A stretch of 64,000 bases of DNA, taken from the NCBI GenBank assembly GCA_017550025.1, contig JAFYLU010000071.1:1-64000 (forward strand), written 5' to 3'. The DNA is from Bacteroidales bacterium. GTDB taxonomy: Bacteria; Bacteroidota; Bacteroidia; Bacteroidales; UBA932. Shown one piece after another: positions 45,627 through 54,359 of the stretch. The position numbers and the translations under genes were made by a program. Each line of letters starts with the position of its first letter. Positions within the stretch are counted from its first letter, which is position 1. The notes under the pieces were generated by a model that worked only from the letters and a program-made list of their open reading frames with translations, had not been told where the DNA came from and searched no databases.

Positions 45627-47492
45627 TTATTCTTCAACATTCGCTCCTGCGACTTCGTCGATTACTCTGACGCAACGAACCGAGAGTCCGTACGCACGAT
45701 TTATGTCGCACGACGGATTGACGTAGCCATTGTTTCTGAGGAGCAGGCAGTACGCAGTGCTGCTACAAGGAGAAGCAGACCAATAGTAGCCGCGGTCTCC
45801 GAAACCATAGAAAGTACCATTGTAGCCGTCGCGATAACCCAAAGCTGGATACCAGATCGTTGAGGCAGAACCGAACTTGCCGGAGAAGTTCATGCCTTTA
45901 TTAGTGCTAGAGTATGGATAGTCGCTAAAGGATAAACTTGACCCAAGAGCCTTTGACCATACACCATTGATTCCACCATCGGGAACACGCCATCCAACTG
46001 GGCATGGGTCGTAAATAGACTTTTCACAGCTTGATTCTGCCCAACGAGTATTTTCTGTTGACAACGCCGTACCGGTATAATACCAATCACCATTATTACT
46101 ATAGCTTATAAAAGTAGTTGGTTTAGCAGTAGTGTATGCTATGGTACCATTACTTGAATCTGAACGCACTGATGATGGCCAAGTGAGAGTAGATTTGGCA
46201 ACAGCGCTTGATGAAGTAGAAGACGCCCCCAAGAACGGATCCTTACGACCCCACTGATAAAGAAGGCCAAGAGCACCGACGTCGCCAGGAGTAGCAGACG
46301 TAGCACCGAGGTTACGGTCCATCATCGTTCTTCCGGCATTGTTGTAACACACCTGTCCTTCTGGTTGGTCAGTTAGCCAGATATGCCATGACCATAGAAT
46401 TTTGTTGGAAGCGTCCTTGGCAGCGATGACAGCATTACCCTCCTTGAAAGTTTCTGCGGTCTGGAAGGTGACTTCACCATTCTTGTAAGAAACATTCTTC
46501 ACCAAATCACCCACATTCGGAGTCACATCAGTGCCAAAGCTCTCCCAAAGCACCTCGGCCGATGCTACAGCACCAACCGACTCATTGCTGTTGCCCTTGA
46601 CGGTGGTGAACTTGTACGACCCGGCCGCTGAAACGATATAACTGTTTGCTGTTCCATTCTCTGAGAGATCAACCACGCCACCCTCAATGTCGCCTTCAAC
46701 GGAAGTACCCATATTGACAGCAGGCATGAGCTTCAATGTCTTGCGGCCTATCTTGTTCGTAACAGTATTGGAATATGACCATAAAGACTTGTCTCCAGCC
46801 CAAAGTTCCAGACCGAGAGTCGTATAGGTACCCACTGGAAGCGGAACATAAAGACTGATGTCTGAAACTGACTGTAATGCATCAAAGTTAAGAGTAACTG
46901 TCTTTTCTGATTCAGAAGATGCAGCCGAAGTCTCGATAACCGGCAAAGCCTCCGAAAGGTCGGCGCTAAACACGCCGCTGATCTTCTTATCAAGAGTAAG
47001 TTGGAACCTGTCTGTACCGACAGGAGCGTTCCTGAAGACGAAGCGCATCACGCCGCCGAGGTGATTGAATCTGATGGTTCCATCAACATCGACGCCATAC
47101 ATCGCGGCATTGGCGTTTGTAAGATTCGAGCCAAGATCATATGAGGCTGGCAGAACGAAGCAGAGCTCATCATCCGAAATCGAGTGGGAAGCATTATATG
47201 GATAAACCGCCTTGCCTGTCAGTTCGCCGATAAACCCACCTGTAGAAAAACTTGCGCGCGATGATCCGGCTCCGGATGAAAGGGTTCCGACAACACTTCC
47301 ATTTGTTGTCTGAAGCCACACCTGGTCACCAGCAGACCAGGAAAATACACCTCCATCGGTGACAGAAGTACGGGTCAGTTCACCTTCCATTACAGCGAGG
47401 ATTGTATGTTCTGTTACAGGAACTTCCTCGACTGCGCAACCGCCCAGGAAGAAACCTGCTGCAAGAGCATACACGGATAATAGTTTTTTCAT
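45627..47492 (-). CDS. Fimbrillin-like / FISUMP-domain lipoprotein 1
   Basis: A 621-residue surface lipoprotein. Signal with lipobox LGGC (Cys19). Residues ~25-265 form a fimbrillin (Mfa/FimA)-like region (TRTSVTDGGVFSWSAGDQVWL, FVLPASYDLGSNL, LKLMPAVNMG). Residues ~285-370 are a linking module (WSWHIWLTDQPEG). Residues ~375-615 are a FISUMP (Fibrobacter succinogenes major paralogous)-type domain (MMDRNLGATSATPGDVGALG, YQWGRKDPFLG, YDPCPVGWRVP, YYWSAS, LSVRCVRV). The FISUMP fold is C-type-lectin-like, so ligand binding is plausible. Headed by the small peptide gene at 47630-47749, with a REP-like element between. One of four paralogues here. Confidence 0.85.
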   Translation of the reverse strand: MKKLLSVYALAAGFFLGGCAVEEVPVTEHTILAVMEGELTRTSVTDGGVFSWSAGDQVWLQTTNGSVVGTLSSGAGSSRASFSTGGFIGELTGKAVYPYNASHSISDDELCFVLPASYDLGSNLTNANAAMYGVDVDGTIRFNHLGGVMRFVFRNAPVGTDRFQLTLDKKISGVFSADLSEALPVIETSAASSESEKTVTLNFDALQSVSDISLYVPLPVGTYTTLGLELWAGDKSLWSYSNTVTNKIGRKTLKLMPAVNMGTSVEGDIEGGVVDLSENGTANSYIVSAAGSYKFTTVKGNSNESVGAVASAEVLWESFGTDVTPNVGDLVKNVSYKNGEVTFQTAETFKEGNAVIAAKDASNKILWSWHIWLTDQPEGQVCYNNAGRTMMDRNLGATSATPGDVGALGLLYQWGRKDPFLGASSTSSSAVAKSTLTWPSSVRSDSSNGTIAYTTAKPTTFISYSNNGDWYYTGTALSTENTRWAESSCEKSIYDPCPVGWRVPDGGINGVWSKALGSSLSFSDYPYSSTNKGMNFSGKFGSASTIWYPALGYRDGYNGTFYGFGDRGYYWSASPCSSTAYCLLLRNNGYVNPSCDINRAYGLSVRCVRVIDEVAGANVEE

Positions 47493-47568
47493 ATCGTCAA
47501 GACTAATTATTTACATTTATTAAATGGCTTTTGAGCTTCTTGTACCGCATTGTTTATGCAACGGTATC

Positions 47569-47630
47569 AGATACCCGATCAGGTCGGGCATGACGAGAGT
47601 ATGTTGTCATTGTCGGCTCGACCGGCAATC
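47569..47630. repeat. Two-palindrome REP-like element, copy 2
   Basis: Palindrome A': ATACCCGA (47571-47578) / TCGGGCAT (47584-47591) then GACG; palindrome B': ATTGTCGG (47609-47616) / CCGGCAAT (47622-47629) then CT. It touches the stop codon of the small peptide gene and lies in the transcribed gap before lipoprotein 1, so it would form hairpins in that mRNA. Confidence 0.7.
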
Positions 47631-47749
47631 TACATGTTTCCCTCTTCCGGATCCATATCAAGATCCTGATCCAGACTGCCGCAGAGCACTCCCTCTACAT
47701 AAATCTCCATAACTTCCGCTTCCGGCGTAATGTACTCCTTACATTCCAT
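47630..47749 (-). CDS. Small conserved peptide A (39 residues)
   Basis: A 39-residue acidic peptide, MECKEYITPEAEVMEIYVEG then VLCGSLDQDLDMDPEEGNM. Two relatives occur at 52488-52604 and 57283-57393 with the same frame: Y-x-x-PExEVxE[IV], EGVLCGS, DMDPEEG-x-M and stop. All three stand directly upstream of a fimbrillin/FISUMP lipoprotein gene. There is no signal peptide or membrane segment; one invariant Cys (Cys23; a second at residue 3 here only). Promoter -7 at 47771-47778. Conservation of protein sequence with third-base changes argues for real translation. Function unknown. Confidence 0.78.
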   Translation of the reverse strand: MECKEYITPEAEVMEIYVEGVLCGSLDQDLDMDPEEGNM

Positions 47750-47770
47750 ATAGACACATATTATCACCTG

Positions 47771-47778
47771 CAAAGGTA
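47771..47778 (-). promoter_or_regulatory. Promoter -7 element of peptide A
   Basis: TACCTTTG on the minus strand, 21 nt before the peptide A start; leader only about 15 nt. Confidence 0.5.
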
Positions 47779-47903
47779 TAAAAATCCCACAATCTCATAT
47801 TGCTTTCATATCACATATTATGTTTGCCTGCTTTCAGGTACTGGAGACCCGCCAAGGTTGCACATCAATGTGACTATGCCGGCGTTTGTGGGAGGGGATA
47901 AGA

Positions 47904-47927
47904 ATGCCCGGTCATCGGGCCGGGCAT
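47904..47927. terminator. Hairpin downstream of lipoprotein 3
   Basis: ATGCCCGG (47904-47911) / CCGGGCAT (47920-47927), 39 nt past the stop of the leftward lipoprotein 3 gene. Similar to palindrome A of the REP-like elements, so it may be a solitary repeat that acts as terminator. Confidence 0.55.
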
Positions 47928-47965
47928 ATAAAGGGGCTATATCTGCAAATTATTGATGACAGACA

Positions 47966-49807
47966 TCAATATACATTACTTGATTCATCCTTGATACAAC
48001 GGACAGCCTGTGCCCTTCCGGCCTCAAACACTCCGTCATAATCCACAAAAGTGGACGAAAAGTAAAATGAATCAAACCAGGCACTGGTATTGCTTTGAGG
48101 CGCAGTCGACGTCCAATACAATCCATAGTTGAAATACTTAAATGAATCATATGAAGTCAGTTGTCCGGTATTAGGATACCAGATCTCTTTCCCTGCCCCG
48201 CTGAATTTTCTACCACATTTATCAGTGTCTGACTGATTTGTTTCTGTATGAAATTTAGCATTATGATAGAATGCCATATCCGGAACTTTCCAGCCAGATG
48301 GACAAGGGTCATAAATCGTCTTCACCTCACCCCATCTTGTATGATCTATCTGATAATAATTATCATAATAGAGCCAGTCGTTATAGTTACCTTCGGTTAT
48401 GAAGGTCATCGGATTCATAATTGAAAATTCAATAGAACCTGTCGACATATCCGAACAGCTGATGTCAAACCAAGTATTGGTGGCCTTGGCGACTTTCGGC
48501 GTATCAATGCTCGAGGACCCAAGGAAAGGGTCCTTTCTTCCCCATTCATACATGAGACCTAAAGCGCCCACTTCGCCTGGAACAGCAGAAGTAGCACCAA
48601 GATTTCTGTCCATCGTTATACCTGCATCATCAACGCAGACATATTCCTGAGGCTTGTCTGTAAGCCAGATATGCCACGACCAGAGGATTGTACCGTTCGC
48701 ATTTTTTGCCGCAATCACAGCATTACCTTCCTTAAAGTTGTCAGGAGTCTCAAAGCTGATGTATCCATCTTCATACTTCGGATTTCTGATAAGGTCACCG
48801 ACAGAAGGCACGACATCTGTTCCGAATGATTCCCAATACACCTCAACAGATGAAATGTCCGTTATAAATTTCAGGCTACTGCCTCGGGTAGGCTTGAAGC
48901 GATAAGTTCCTGCTGCCGACACTATGTACGAGTTTGCATAGCCCTCCTCTGAAAGATCCAGATCAACGGGACCATCATATTCAGAGGAATAATCCTCATC
49001 AATCTCACCGTCAACTGTTCCTCCCATATTGACTGCCGGCATAAGAATCAGACTTTTGCGGCCGACTGTATTGGTTACGGCATTTGAATATGTCCAGACT
49101 GACTGATCACCAGCCCAAAGATCAAGAGCAAGAGTTGCGTATGTTCCCAAAGGAAGCGGAACATACAATGCAATATCCGATGCTTCTGTAAGGGCATCGA
49201 AGTTCAAGGTGATCGTCTTCTCCGCAGCGACATCAGTAACTTCTGTCTGAATCACCGGATAGTCATCAGTCAGATCGGCCTTAAATATACCGTTGATCTT
49301 CTTGTCAAGGGTCAGCTGAAATCTGTCAGTTCCGGCTGGAACATTCCTGAACTTGAATCGCATGACACCGGCAAGGTGATTGAACATAATCTTTCCGTTC
49401 ATATTCTCACCATACATCGCGGCGTTCGTGTTGGACAGATCGCCCCCGAGGTCATATGAGGCCGGAAGAACCACATCAAGTTCATTTCCTGACACAGAAT
49501 GTCCGGAATTATATGGATATACAGCCTTACCTGTCATTTCACCAAAGAATGCCCCAAAGTCAAAGTTCGCACTTGCTGTACCAGCACCTGAAGAAAGCGT
49601 GCCGACAATACCTCCGGCAGTGGTATGCAGCCATACCTGATCACCAGCCGACCAAGTGAAAGAGCCTTCATCGGTTACGGAAGTACGTGTCTGGTCATTC
49701 TCCATCACAGCCTTTACGGTACCTTCTACCGAAGGAATTTCCTTAACGGCACAACTCACCGGAAACATCCCTGCAATAGCAGAAATTAAAAATAACCTGA
49801 ATTTCAT
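47966..49807 (-). CDS. Fimbrillin-like / FISUMP-domain lipoprotein 3
   Basis: A 613-residue paralogue of lipoprotein 1. Signal MKFRLFLISAIAGMFPVSC (Cys19; Pro/Val before the Cys make a weaker lipobox), fimbrillin-like region (TRTSVTDEGSFTWSAGDQVWL, VLPASYDLGGDL), linking module (WSWHIWLTDKPQE) and FISUMP domain (TMDRNLGATSAVPGEVGALG, WGRKDPFLG, YDPCPSGWKVPD, YWTSTAPQ, AVRCIKDE). Starts 40 nt after lipoprotein 2, and has no peptide gene of its own: it is the distal gene of the operon peptide B - lipoprotein 2 - lipoprotein 3. Confidence 0.85.
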   Translation of the reverse strand: MKFRLFLISAIAGMFPVSCAVKEIPSVEGTVKAVMENDQTRTSVTDEGSFTWSAGDQVWLHTTAGGIVGTLSSGAGTASANFDFGAFFGEMTGKAVYPYNSGHSVSGNELDVVLPASYDLGGDLSNTNAAMYGENMNGKIMFNHLAGVMRFKFRNVPAGTDRFQLTLDKKINGIFKADLTDDYPVIQTEVTDVAAEKTITLNFDALTEASDIALYVPLPLGTYATLALDLWAGDQSVWTYSNAVTNTVGRKSLILMPAVNMGGTVDGEIDEDYSSEYDGPVDLDLSEEGYANSYIVSAAGTYRFKPTRGSSLKFITDISSVEVYWESFGTDVVPSVGDLIRNPKYEDGYISFETPDNFKEGNAVIAAKNANGTILWSWHIWLTDKPQEYVCVDDAGITMDRNLGATSAVPGEVGALGLMYEWGRKDPFLGSSSIDTPKVAKATNTWFDISCSDMSTGSIEFSIMNPMTFITEGNYNDWLYYDNYYQIDHTRWGEVKTIYDPCPSGWKVPDMAFYHNAKFHTETNQSDTDKCGRKFSGAGKEIWYPNTGQLTSYDSFKYFNYGLYWTSTAPQSNTSAWFDSFYFSSTFVDYDGVFEAGRAQAVRCIKDESSNVY

Positions 49808-49847
49808 ATAACAATTCTTACTGATCATGCATTTATCCATCTGGCCA

Positions 49848-52472
49848 TTACTCGCGCTGACATCTTACTGAAAGGCCATCCTCAGCAATCATACTATAAT
49901 TCACCCCATATGCATATGAGGCATCACCCGTCTGAGCAAATCGAGCACACATAAAGCCAGCATTCCATTGATTGTAACTTGAGCATGTCCACGTTCCGCT
50001 CCATATATCAGAGGACTGAATCTGACCGGTGTCGCCATCAATGCATCCTGTAAACGGATACCAGATAGAATAATAGTCTCCAAGCAGGTTGTCAGAGTCA
50101 GTAATGTAACCGTAGTCACCACCTGTCCAATGTGACGTTATTGCATCATTATAATATTCAGTTGTTGTATCCTGCGACCAGCCCCATGCATTTTTCCATA
50201 CGTTCATTGATGGAAGCTTCCATCCTGCCGGACATGGATCATAGATAGTCTTGGTGCTTCCCCAACGGGAAGATTCGCTGGATTTTTCTCCGGTATAATA
50301 CCAATCGTTATTGTACGAATTACCTTTTATGAAAGTCGTCGGATTTGCTATAGTGTATTCTATAGTTCCGGTTGTGGATGTAGACGTTACAGGTGACGGC
50401 CAGCTATATGTCGATGCTGCCATTGTCGTACCTGCAACCTTTCCGGACGCAAGGAAAGGATCCTTTCTTCCCCATTGATATAGCAATCCCAACGAGTACA
50501 CCGACGCTCTTGAACAACTGGTGGCTCCCAGATTCCTGTCCATCATCTCCTTGGTATTGTTATAATACAATTGTCCTAAAGGCTGGTCAGTAAGCCATAT
50601 ATGCCATGACCATAGAATTGTTCCGTCAGCATCCTTTGCAGCGATTAATGCATTTCCCGCCTTAAATGTCTCCGGAGTCTCAAAACAGATCATTTCACCA
50701 TCATATCTTGCATTTCTGACAAGAGAGCCAGCCTCTGGAGCAGTATTCGTACCGAAGGTTTCCCACAAAACTTCAACAGAAGCGATAGTTCCTACAGACT
50801 CGTCGCTATTACCCTTTGTCGGCCTGAAGCTATATGTTCCTGATTCGGATACCATATAGCAATTTGCCGTTTCCTCTGATGACGGGTCAGAGGATTCCGG
50901 AGGAGTTACCTCTTGCTGAAAATCACGGACACAACGTACAGTGGCTCCTGTTGCGCGACCCAGATTGTCGATAGTGATCTTACTGTTGCTGATTTCAAAG
51001 CCATAAGTATATCCTGTATCCTCTTTGCCATCAACACACGGTTTTGAGGACCACAGAACAGCCGCGCAACCACGATCATAGAAATATCCGTTGTCACCAA
51101 TCGTACCTGCAGCCGGAACAAATATCTGAGGAGGTCTGCTTTCATTGTAAGCCTTTGAGCCACAAAGCCAATACCCTTCCTGATCTGATGCATTTGTCGT
51201 CCAAGAAGACCTATTCTGAACCAATTTCTTTAATTCAGAAAATGTCGGAACACGCCAACCTTCAGGGCATGGATCATATTCTGTCTTGACCGGATCTGTA
51301 TCTGTTCCTGAATTCCACAATTGAGCGTCATCTACAGACAGCCAGTTCCAGTTCGTTAAGCCGGTAGCCGTATAGAACAGATTTGAATTTTCTGAACTCT
51401 GGGCATTTGACAATGTCGTCGGCCCACTGACAACTGTCGCGGATGTGGCGTCCGAATATGTTCCCGTTTCATTGCCATCAGTGTAAAAACCACCATTATA
51501 TCCCTGTCCATACTTTCTTCCCCACTGATAGAGTTTACCGTACTTATAGTCAGAAACATGATATCCGCAATTGACCGGAGCCCATACAACACCGTCAATT
51601 TCCACTCCGGGACCATGATTTATGCCATACTCATCAATATACACTTCGGCATCCTCACCACTTTCAATATCACCATTCACCGAACCAGACATGGTTACAG
51701 CCGGCATCAGCTTCAGAGTCCTGAGGCCGATAGTATTGGTAACAGTATTGGAGTATTCCCACAGGGTCTCCTCATCGGCATACAGACCTATACCCAGTGT
51801 AGTATAAGTTCCCACCGGGAGCGGAACATACAGCTTGATGTCAGAGACTTCCTTCAAGGCGTCGAAGTTGAATGTAACTGTTTTCTCCGAAGCCACATCT
51901 GTAGATTCGGTCGAAAGAACAGGAAAATCTGCTGTCAGATCTGCAGTAAATGTACCGTTGATCTTCTTGTCAAGAGTAATCACAAAACGGTTTGCCCCTG
52001 CAGGGACATTCTTGAGGACGAAGCGCATAATGCCGGCAAGATGGCGGAACCTTATGACACCGCTTTTGCTCTCGCCGTACATTGCAGCGTTAGTGTTGGA
52101 CAGATTTGAACCAAGATCATACGATGCAGGGAGAACGAAATGGAGCAAATCTCCCGACAAGGAATGGTCGGCATTATAAGGATATATGGCCTTACCCGTC
52201 ATATCCCCGAAGAACACTCCGTAAGTAAAGCTTGCACTTGATGTGCCTTCGCCAGAGGAAAGAGTTCCGACAACACCTCCGGTTGTAGTATGAAGCCACA
52301 CCTTATCTCCTGATGACCAGGTGAAGCTTCCCCCATCACTAACCGACGTACGAGTGTCATCATTCTCTATCACAGCTGTGACAGACCCCGTTCCCATCGA
52401 AGTTTCCTCAAAAGCGCAGCTGCCGAATAACAGCACTGTCGCCGCTAAAGATGAAAAGAATCGGAATTTCAT
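49848..52472 (-). CDS. Fimbrillin-like lipoprotein 2 with two FISUMP-type domains
   Basis: An 874-residue paralogue. Signal MKFRFFSSLAATVLLFGSC (Cys19), fimbrillin-like region (TRTSVSDGGSFTWSSGDKVWL), then a first FISUMP-type domain not present in the other paralogues (~290-520: VVWAPVNCGYHVSDYKYGKL, CPEGWRVPTFSEL, VLWSSKPC, ATVRCVRD). It continues with the linking module (WSWHIWLTDQPLG) and a second FISUMP domain (MMDRNLGATSCSRASVYSLG, WGRKDPFL, CPAGWKLPSMN, LSVRCQRE). The extra domain looks like an insertion between fimbrillin-like and linking parts. Starts 15 nt after peptide B. Confidence 0.85.
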   Translation of the reverse strand: MKFRFFSSLAATVLLFGSCAFEETSMGTGSVTAVIENDDTRTSVSDGGSFTWSSGDKVWLHTTTGGVVGTLSSGEGTSSASFTYGVFFGDMTGKAIYPYNADHSLSGDLLHFVLPASYDLGSNLSNTNAAMYGESKSGVIRFRHLAGIMRFVLKNVPAGANRFVITLDKKINGTFTADLTADFPVLSTESTDVASEKTVTFNFDALKEVSDIKLYVPLPVGTYTTLGIGLYADEETLWEYSNTVTNTIGLRTLKLMPAVTMSGSVNGDIESGEDAEVYIDEYGINHGPGVEIDGVVWAPVNCGYHVSDYKYGKLYQWGRKYGQGYNGGFYTDGNETGTYSDATSATVVSGPTTLSNAQSSENSNLFYTATGLTNWNWLSVDDAQLWNSGTDTDPVKTEYDPCPEGWRVPTFSELKKLVQNRSSWTTNASDQEGYWLCGSKAYNESRPPQIFVPAAGTIGDNGYFYDRGCAAVLWSSKPCVDGKEDTGYTYGFEISNSKITIDNLGRATGATVRCVRDFQQEVTPPESSDPSSEETANCYMVSESGTYSFRPTKGNSDESVGTIASVEVLWETFGTNTAPEAGSLVRNARYDGEMICFETPETFKAGNALIAAKDADGTILWSWHIWLTDQPLGQLYYNNTKEMMDRNLGATSCSRASVYSLGLLYQWGRKDPFLASGKVAGTTMAASTYSWPSPVTSTSTTGTIEYTIANPTTFIKGNSYNNDWYYTGEKSSESSRWGSTKTIYDPCPAGWKLPSMNVWKNAWGWSQDTTTEYYNDAITSHWTGGDYGYITDSDNLLGDYYSIWYPFTGCIDGDTGQIQSSDIWSGTWTCSSYNQWNAGFMCARFAQTGDASYAYGVNYSMIAEDGLSVRCQRE

Positions 52473-52487
52473 ATAACCAAGCATTTA

Positions 52488-52604
52488 TTACATTTGTCCC
52501 TCTTCCGGATCCATATCAAGATCTGAACTTCCGCAAAGAACACCTTCGGGAAAAACATCCAGAACCTCTGTTTCCGGACTATGATAATTCTGTGTCGATT
52601 CCAT
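52488..52604 (-). CDS. Small conserved peptide B (38 residues)
   Basis: Starts MESTQNYHSPETEVLDVFPE, then GVLCGSSDLDMDPEEGQM. Shares the core EGVLCGS and DMDPEEG with peptides A and C; one Cys (Cys24). It ends 15 nt before lipoprotein 2, which probably depends on it for translation. The promoter candidate at 52728-52735 leaves a ~115-nt leader. Function unknown; net strongly acidic, no export signal. Confidence 0.78.
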   Translation of the reverse strand: MESTQNYHSPETEVLDVFPEGVLCGSSDLDMDPEEGQM

Positions 52605-52727
52605 ATGTTTAATTTAATAAGATCGCAGCCTCAACGAATCTGATCAGACAGCCATGCGAAAGTGTGAAGCCAACCTGGCATTCGTGCAAAAGGCACATTC
52701 ATCCAGGACACTTTCATATTTATCCGC

Positions 52728-52735
52728 AAATGTAC
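52728..52735 (-). promoter_or_regulatory. Promoter -7 element of the peptide B operon
   Basis: TACATTTG on the minus strand matches TAnnTTTG; about 115 nt of leader before the peptide B start. Confidence 0.45.
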
Positions 52736-53048
52736 CATTTTCCTTTTAAAAGTGATTAAAAGATAAGAAACATTGACAGTTCATATGAGAGAAATACTGC
52801 GGATGCGATCCTTTCCTCTGCAAGAGCGCTTTAGACAATGTCAAACTCTATCGTTCGGATAAACGAAGAGACACTATGGCAGGTATTCCCCGGTGGGCAA
52901 GCCTCTGTCTTTTAAAACTGTCAAACCGCTATAGACTTCCTCCGCAGGCATCAGTGCAGATACTATAGGAAGGCAGATGCATACACTGATTTACCCGGTC
53001 AAGAGCTTTATTTGAGTTACAATTTATCGGATTTAGTGATTTTTATTA

Positions 53049-53056
53049 TAATTTTG
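53049..53056 (+). promoter_or_regulatory. Promoter -7 element of the DUF1295 gene
   Basis: TAATTTTG, an exact TAnnTTTG match, 64 nt before the ATG at 53121. Confidence 0.5.
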
Positions 53057-53120
53057 CCACACTTGACCGGATGAACCTATGCCAACATTGCATATTATTA
53101 ATCACTAAATAAAGAACATT

Positions 53121-53924
53121 ATGAATTATTTGTTGATTCTTCTCGCTGTTTCGATGGCGGTTTCAGGACTCGGATGGATATATTTCATCTATTTCTTCAG
53201 CCTTGGATATGGATTTGGTGTATCTGCATTAGCAGTAACGATAGCTATCCTTTTCAAAGATGTAATCACTTTGCCAACAGCACTTTTATGTGCCGTGATG
53301 TTCATTTTCGGATGCAGGCTCGGACTATATCTCCTTACACGTGAGAAAATGTCTCCTGAATATAAGAAGATTCTATATGGACCGGACGCAGCAAAGAAGA
53401 AGCCGCTGTTTGTTGTGATTACAGTATGGATTTTCTGCGCATTGCTCTATGTAGGTCAGGTCAGCCCTGTGGCATTTTTCCTTGCAAACAAATCAGCAGG
53501 TGCCCCTGTAAATGAGGTATGGGCATGGATCGGCGCCGGTCTGATGGCTGTCGGAGTCATTCTTGAAAGCGTTGCAGACGCACAGAAAAAAGCAGCAAAG
53601 AAGATAAACAAGCACAGATTTGTAGACACTGGAGTGTACAGGCTGGTACGTTGCCCGAATTATCTTGGCGAACTTGTCATATGGACAGGATCATTTATCG
53701 TATGTTTCGGAGCATGCTGTGCCGTATGGCAGTGGATCATTGCAGCAATAGGATACATCGGAATCGTATATGTGATGTTCAGCGGAGCCCGCAGACTTGA
53801 AATCCGTCAGAACGGAGCCTACGGAAGCGACCCTGAATATCAGGCATACATAAAGAAAACCCCTATCCTTCTCCCATTCGTTCCGATCTACAGCGTAGAG
53901 AAGCATAAGTGGCTGCAGGCATAA
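53121..53924 (+). CDS. DUF1295 (steroid 5-alpha-reductase-like) membrane protein
   Basis: A 267-residue protein with about seven transmembrane helices. The C-terminal part has the signature of the DUF1295/isoprenylcysteine methyltransferase-like group: KHRFVDTGVYRLVRCPNYLGE followed by helices and SGARRLEIRQNGAYGSDPEYQAYIKKTP. Substrate unknown; lipid or steroid-like reductase or methyltransferase activity is inferred only from the family. Monocistronic, with its own terminator. Confidence 0.85.
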   Translation: MNYLLILLAVSMAVSGLGWIYFIYFFSLGYGFGVSALAVTIAILFKDVITLPTALLCAVMFIFGCRLGLYLLTREKMSPEYKKILYGPDAAKKKPLFVVITVWIFCALLYVGQVSPVAFFLANKSAGAPVNEVWAWIGAGLMAVGVILESVADAQKKAAKKINKHRFVDTGVYRLVRCPNYLGELVIWTGSFIVCFGACCAVWQWIIAAIGYIGIVYVMFSGARRLEIRQNGAYGSDPEYQAYIKKTPILLPFVPIYSVEKHKWLQA

Positions 53925-53960
53925 AGCGGAAACAGATCCTTATTTCTGACATATTACATC

Positions 53961-53998
53961 AAGGGCCGGTATTATATTTTACCGACCCTTGATTTTTT
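53961..53998 (+). terminator. Rho-independent terminator of the DUF1295 gene
   Basis: AAGGGCCGGTA (53961-53971) pairs with TACCGACCCTT (53980-53990; one mismatch) and is followed by GATTTTTT. Confidence 0.88.
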
Positions 53999-54037
53999 AT
54001 GGCATGCACTGCTGCAGACCTTAAGCTGACAGTCGGA

Positions 54038-54295
54038 TCATCTTACCGTTATCTTGTCTTTCGGAACAAAATAATACCTTACGACATCAACGGCGAGTTT
54101 CGGACTGCCGGCAATGACATGATCGGCCCTTCGAAGGGCACGACGGAGCCTGTGGTGCTTATAATGCCTTCTGAACCATCCGTATCGGTGGACACGGTCG
54201 CTGATGAAACTCAAATCATTCACCTCGACGACCTTTCCTGTTATCTTATATTCTTTGTTCTTCTTCACGATCATGTGGTTTTCCAGCTCCCTCAT
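54038..54295 (-). pseudogene. Possible fragment of a group 1 glycosyltransferase
   Basis: An 85-residue leftward reading frame with YKHHRLRRALRRADHVIAGS then PKLAVDVVRYYFVPKDKITV. This matches the linker after the N-terminal domain of GT4-type glycosyltransferases (…ADxIIAxSxxTxxDLxxxxxVPxxKIxVI). Such enzymes are ~370 residues; the N-terminal domain and the nucleotide-binding domain are missing, so this is either a decayed remnant or a chance frame. Confidence 0.35.
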
Positions 54296-54338
54296 GCAGA
54301 AATCCGGGGATGCCGCTGATTGTTTATGCAAATTTAAC

Positions 54339-54346
54339 TATTTTTG
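54339..54346 (+). promoter_or_regulatory. Promoter -7 element of the PAP2 gene
   Basis: TATTTTTG, 13 nt before the ATG at 54360. Confidence 0.5.
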
Positions 54347-54359
54347 CGATGCTGCAAAA

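Larger units (their letters stand above)
52605..53120. other. 516-nt divergent intergenic region
   Basis: Holds the peptide B promoter (-7 TACATTTG on the minus strand, 52728-52735) and, at its right end, the promoter for the DUF1295 gene. The middle (52740-53030) has no ORF, repeat or stable hairpin that I could recognise. Confidence 0.5.

Noticed and set aside
47850..47905. Possible remnant of a second comF 3' end (reads PPRLHINVTMPAFVGG, like PPSVRISVATLGFVGG of ComF)
   Set aside because: Only about ten matching residues, no further upstream similarity; too short to support a pseudogene.
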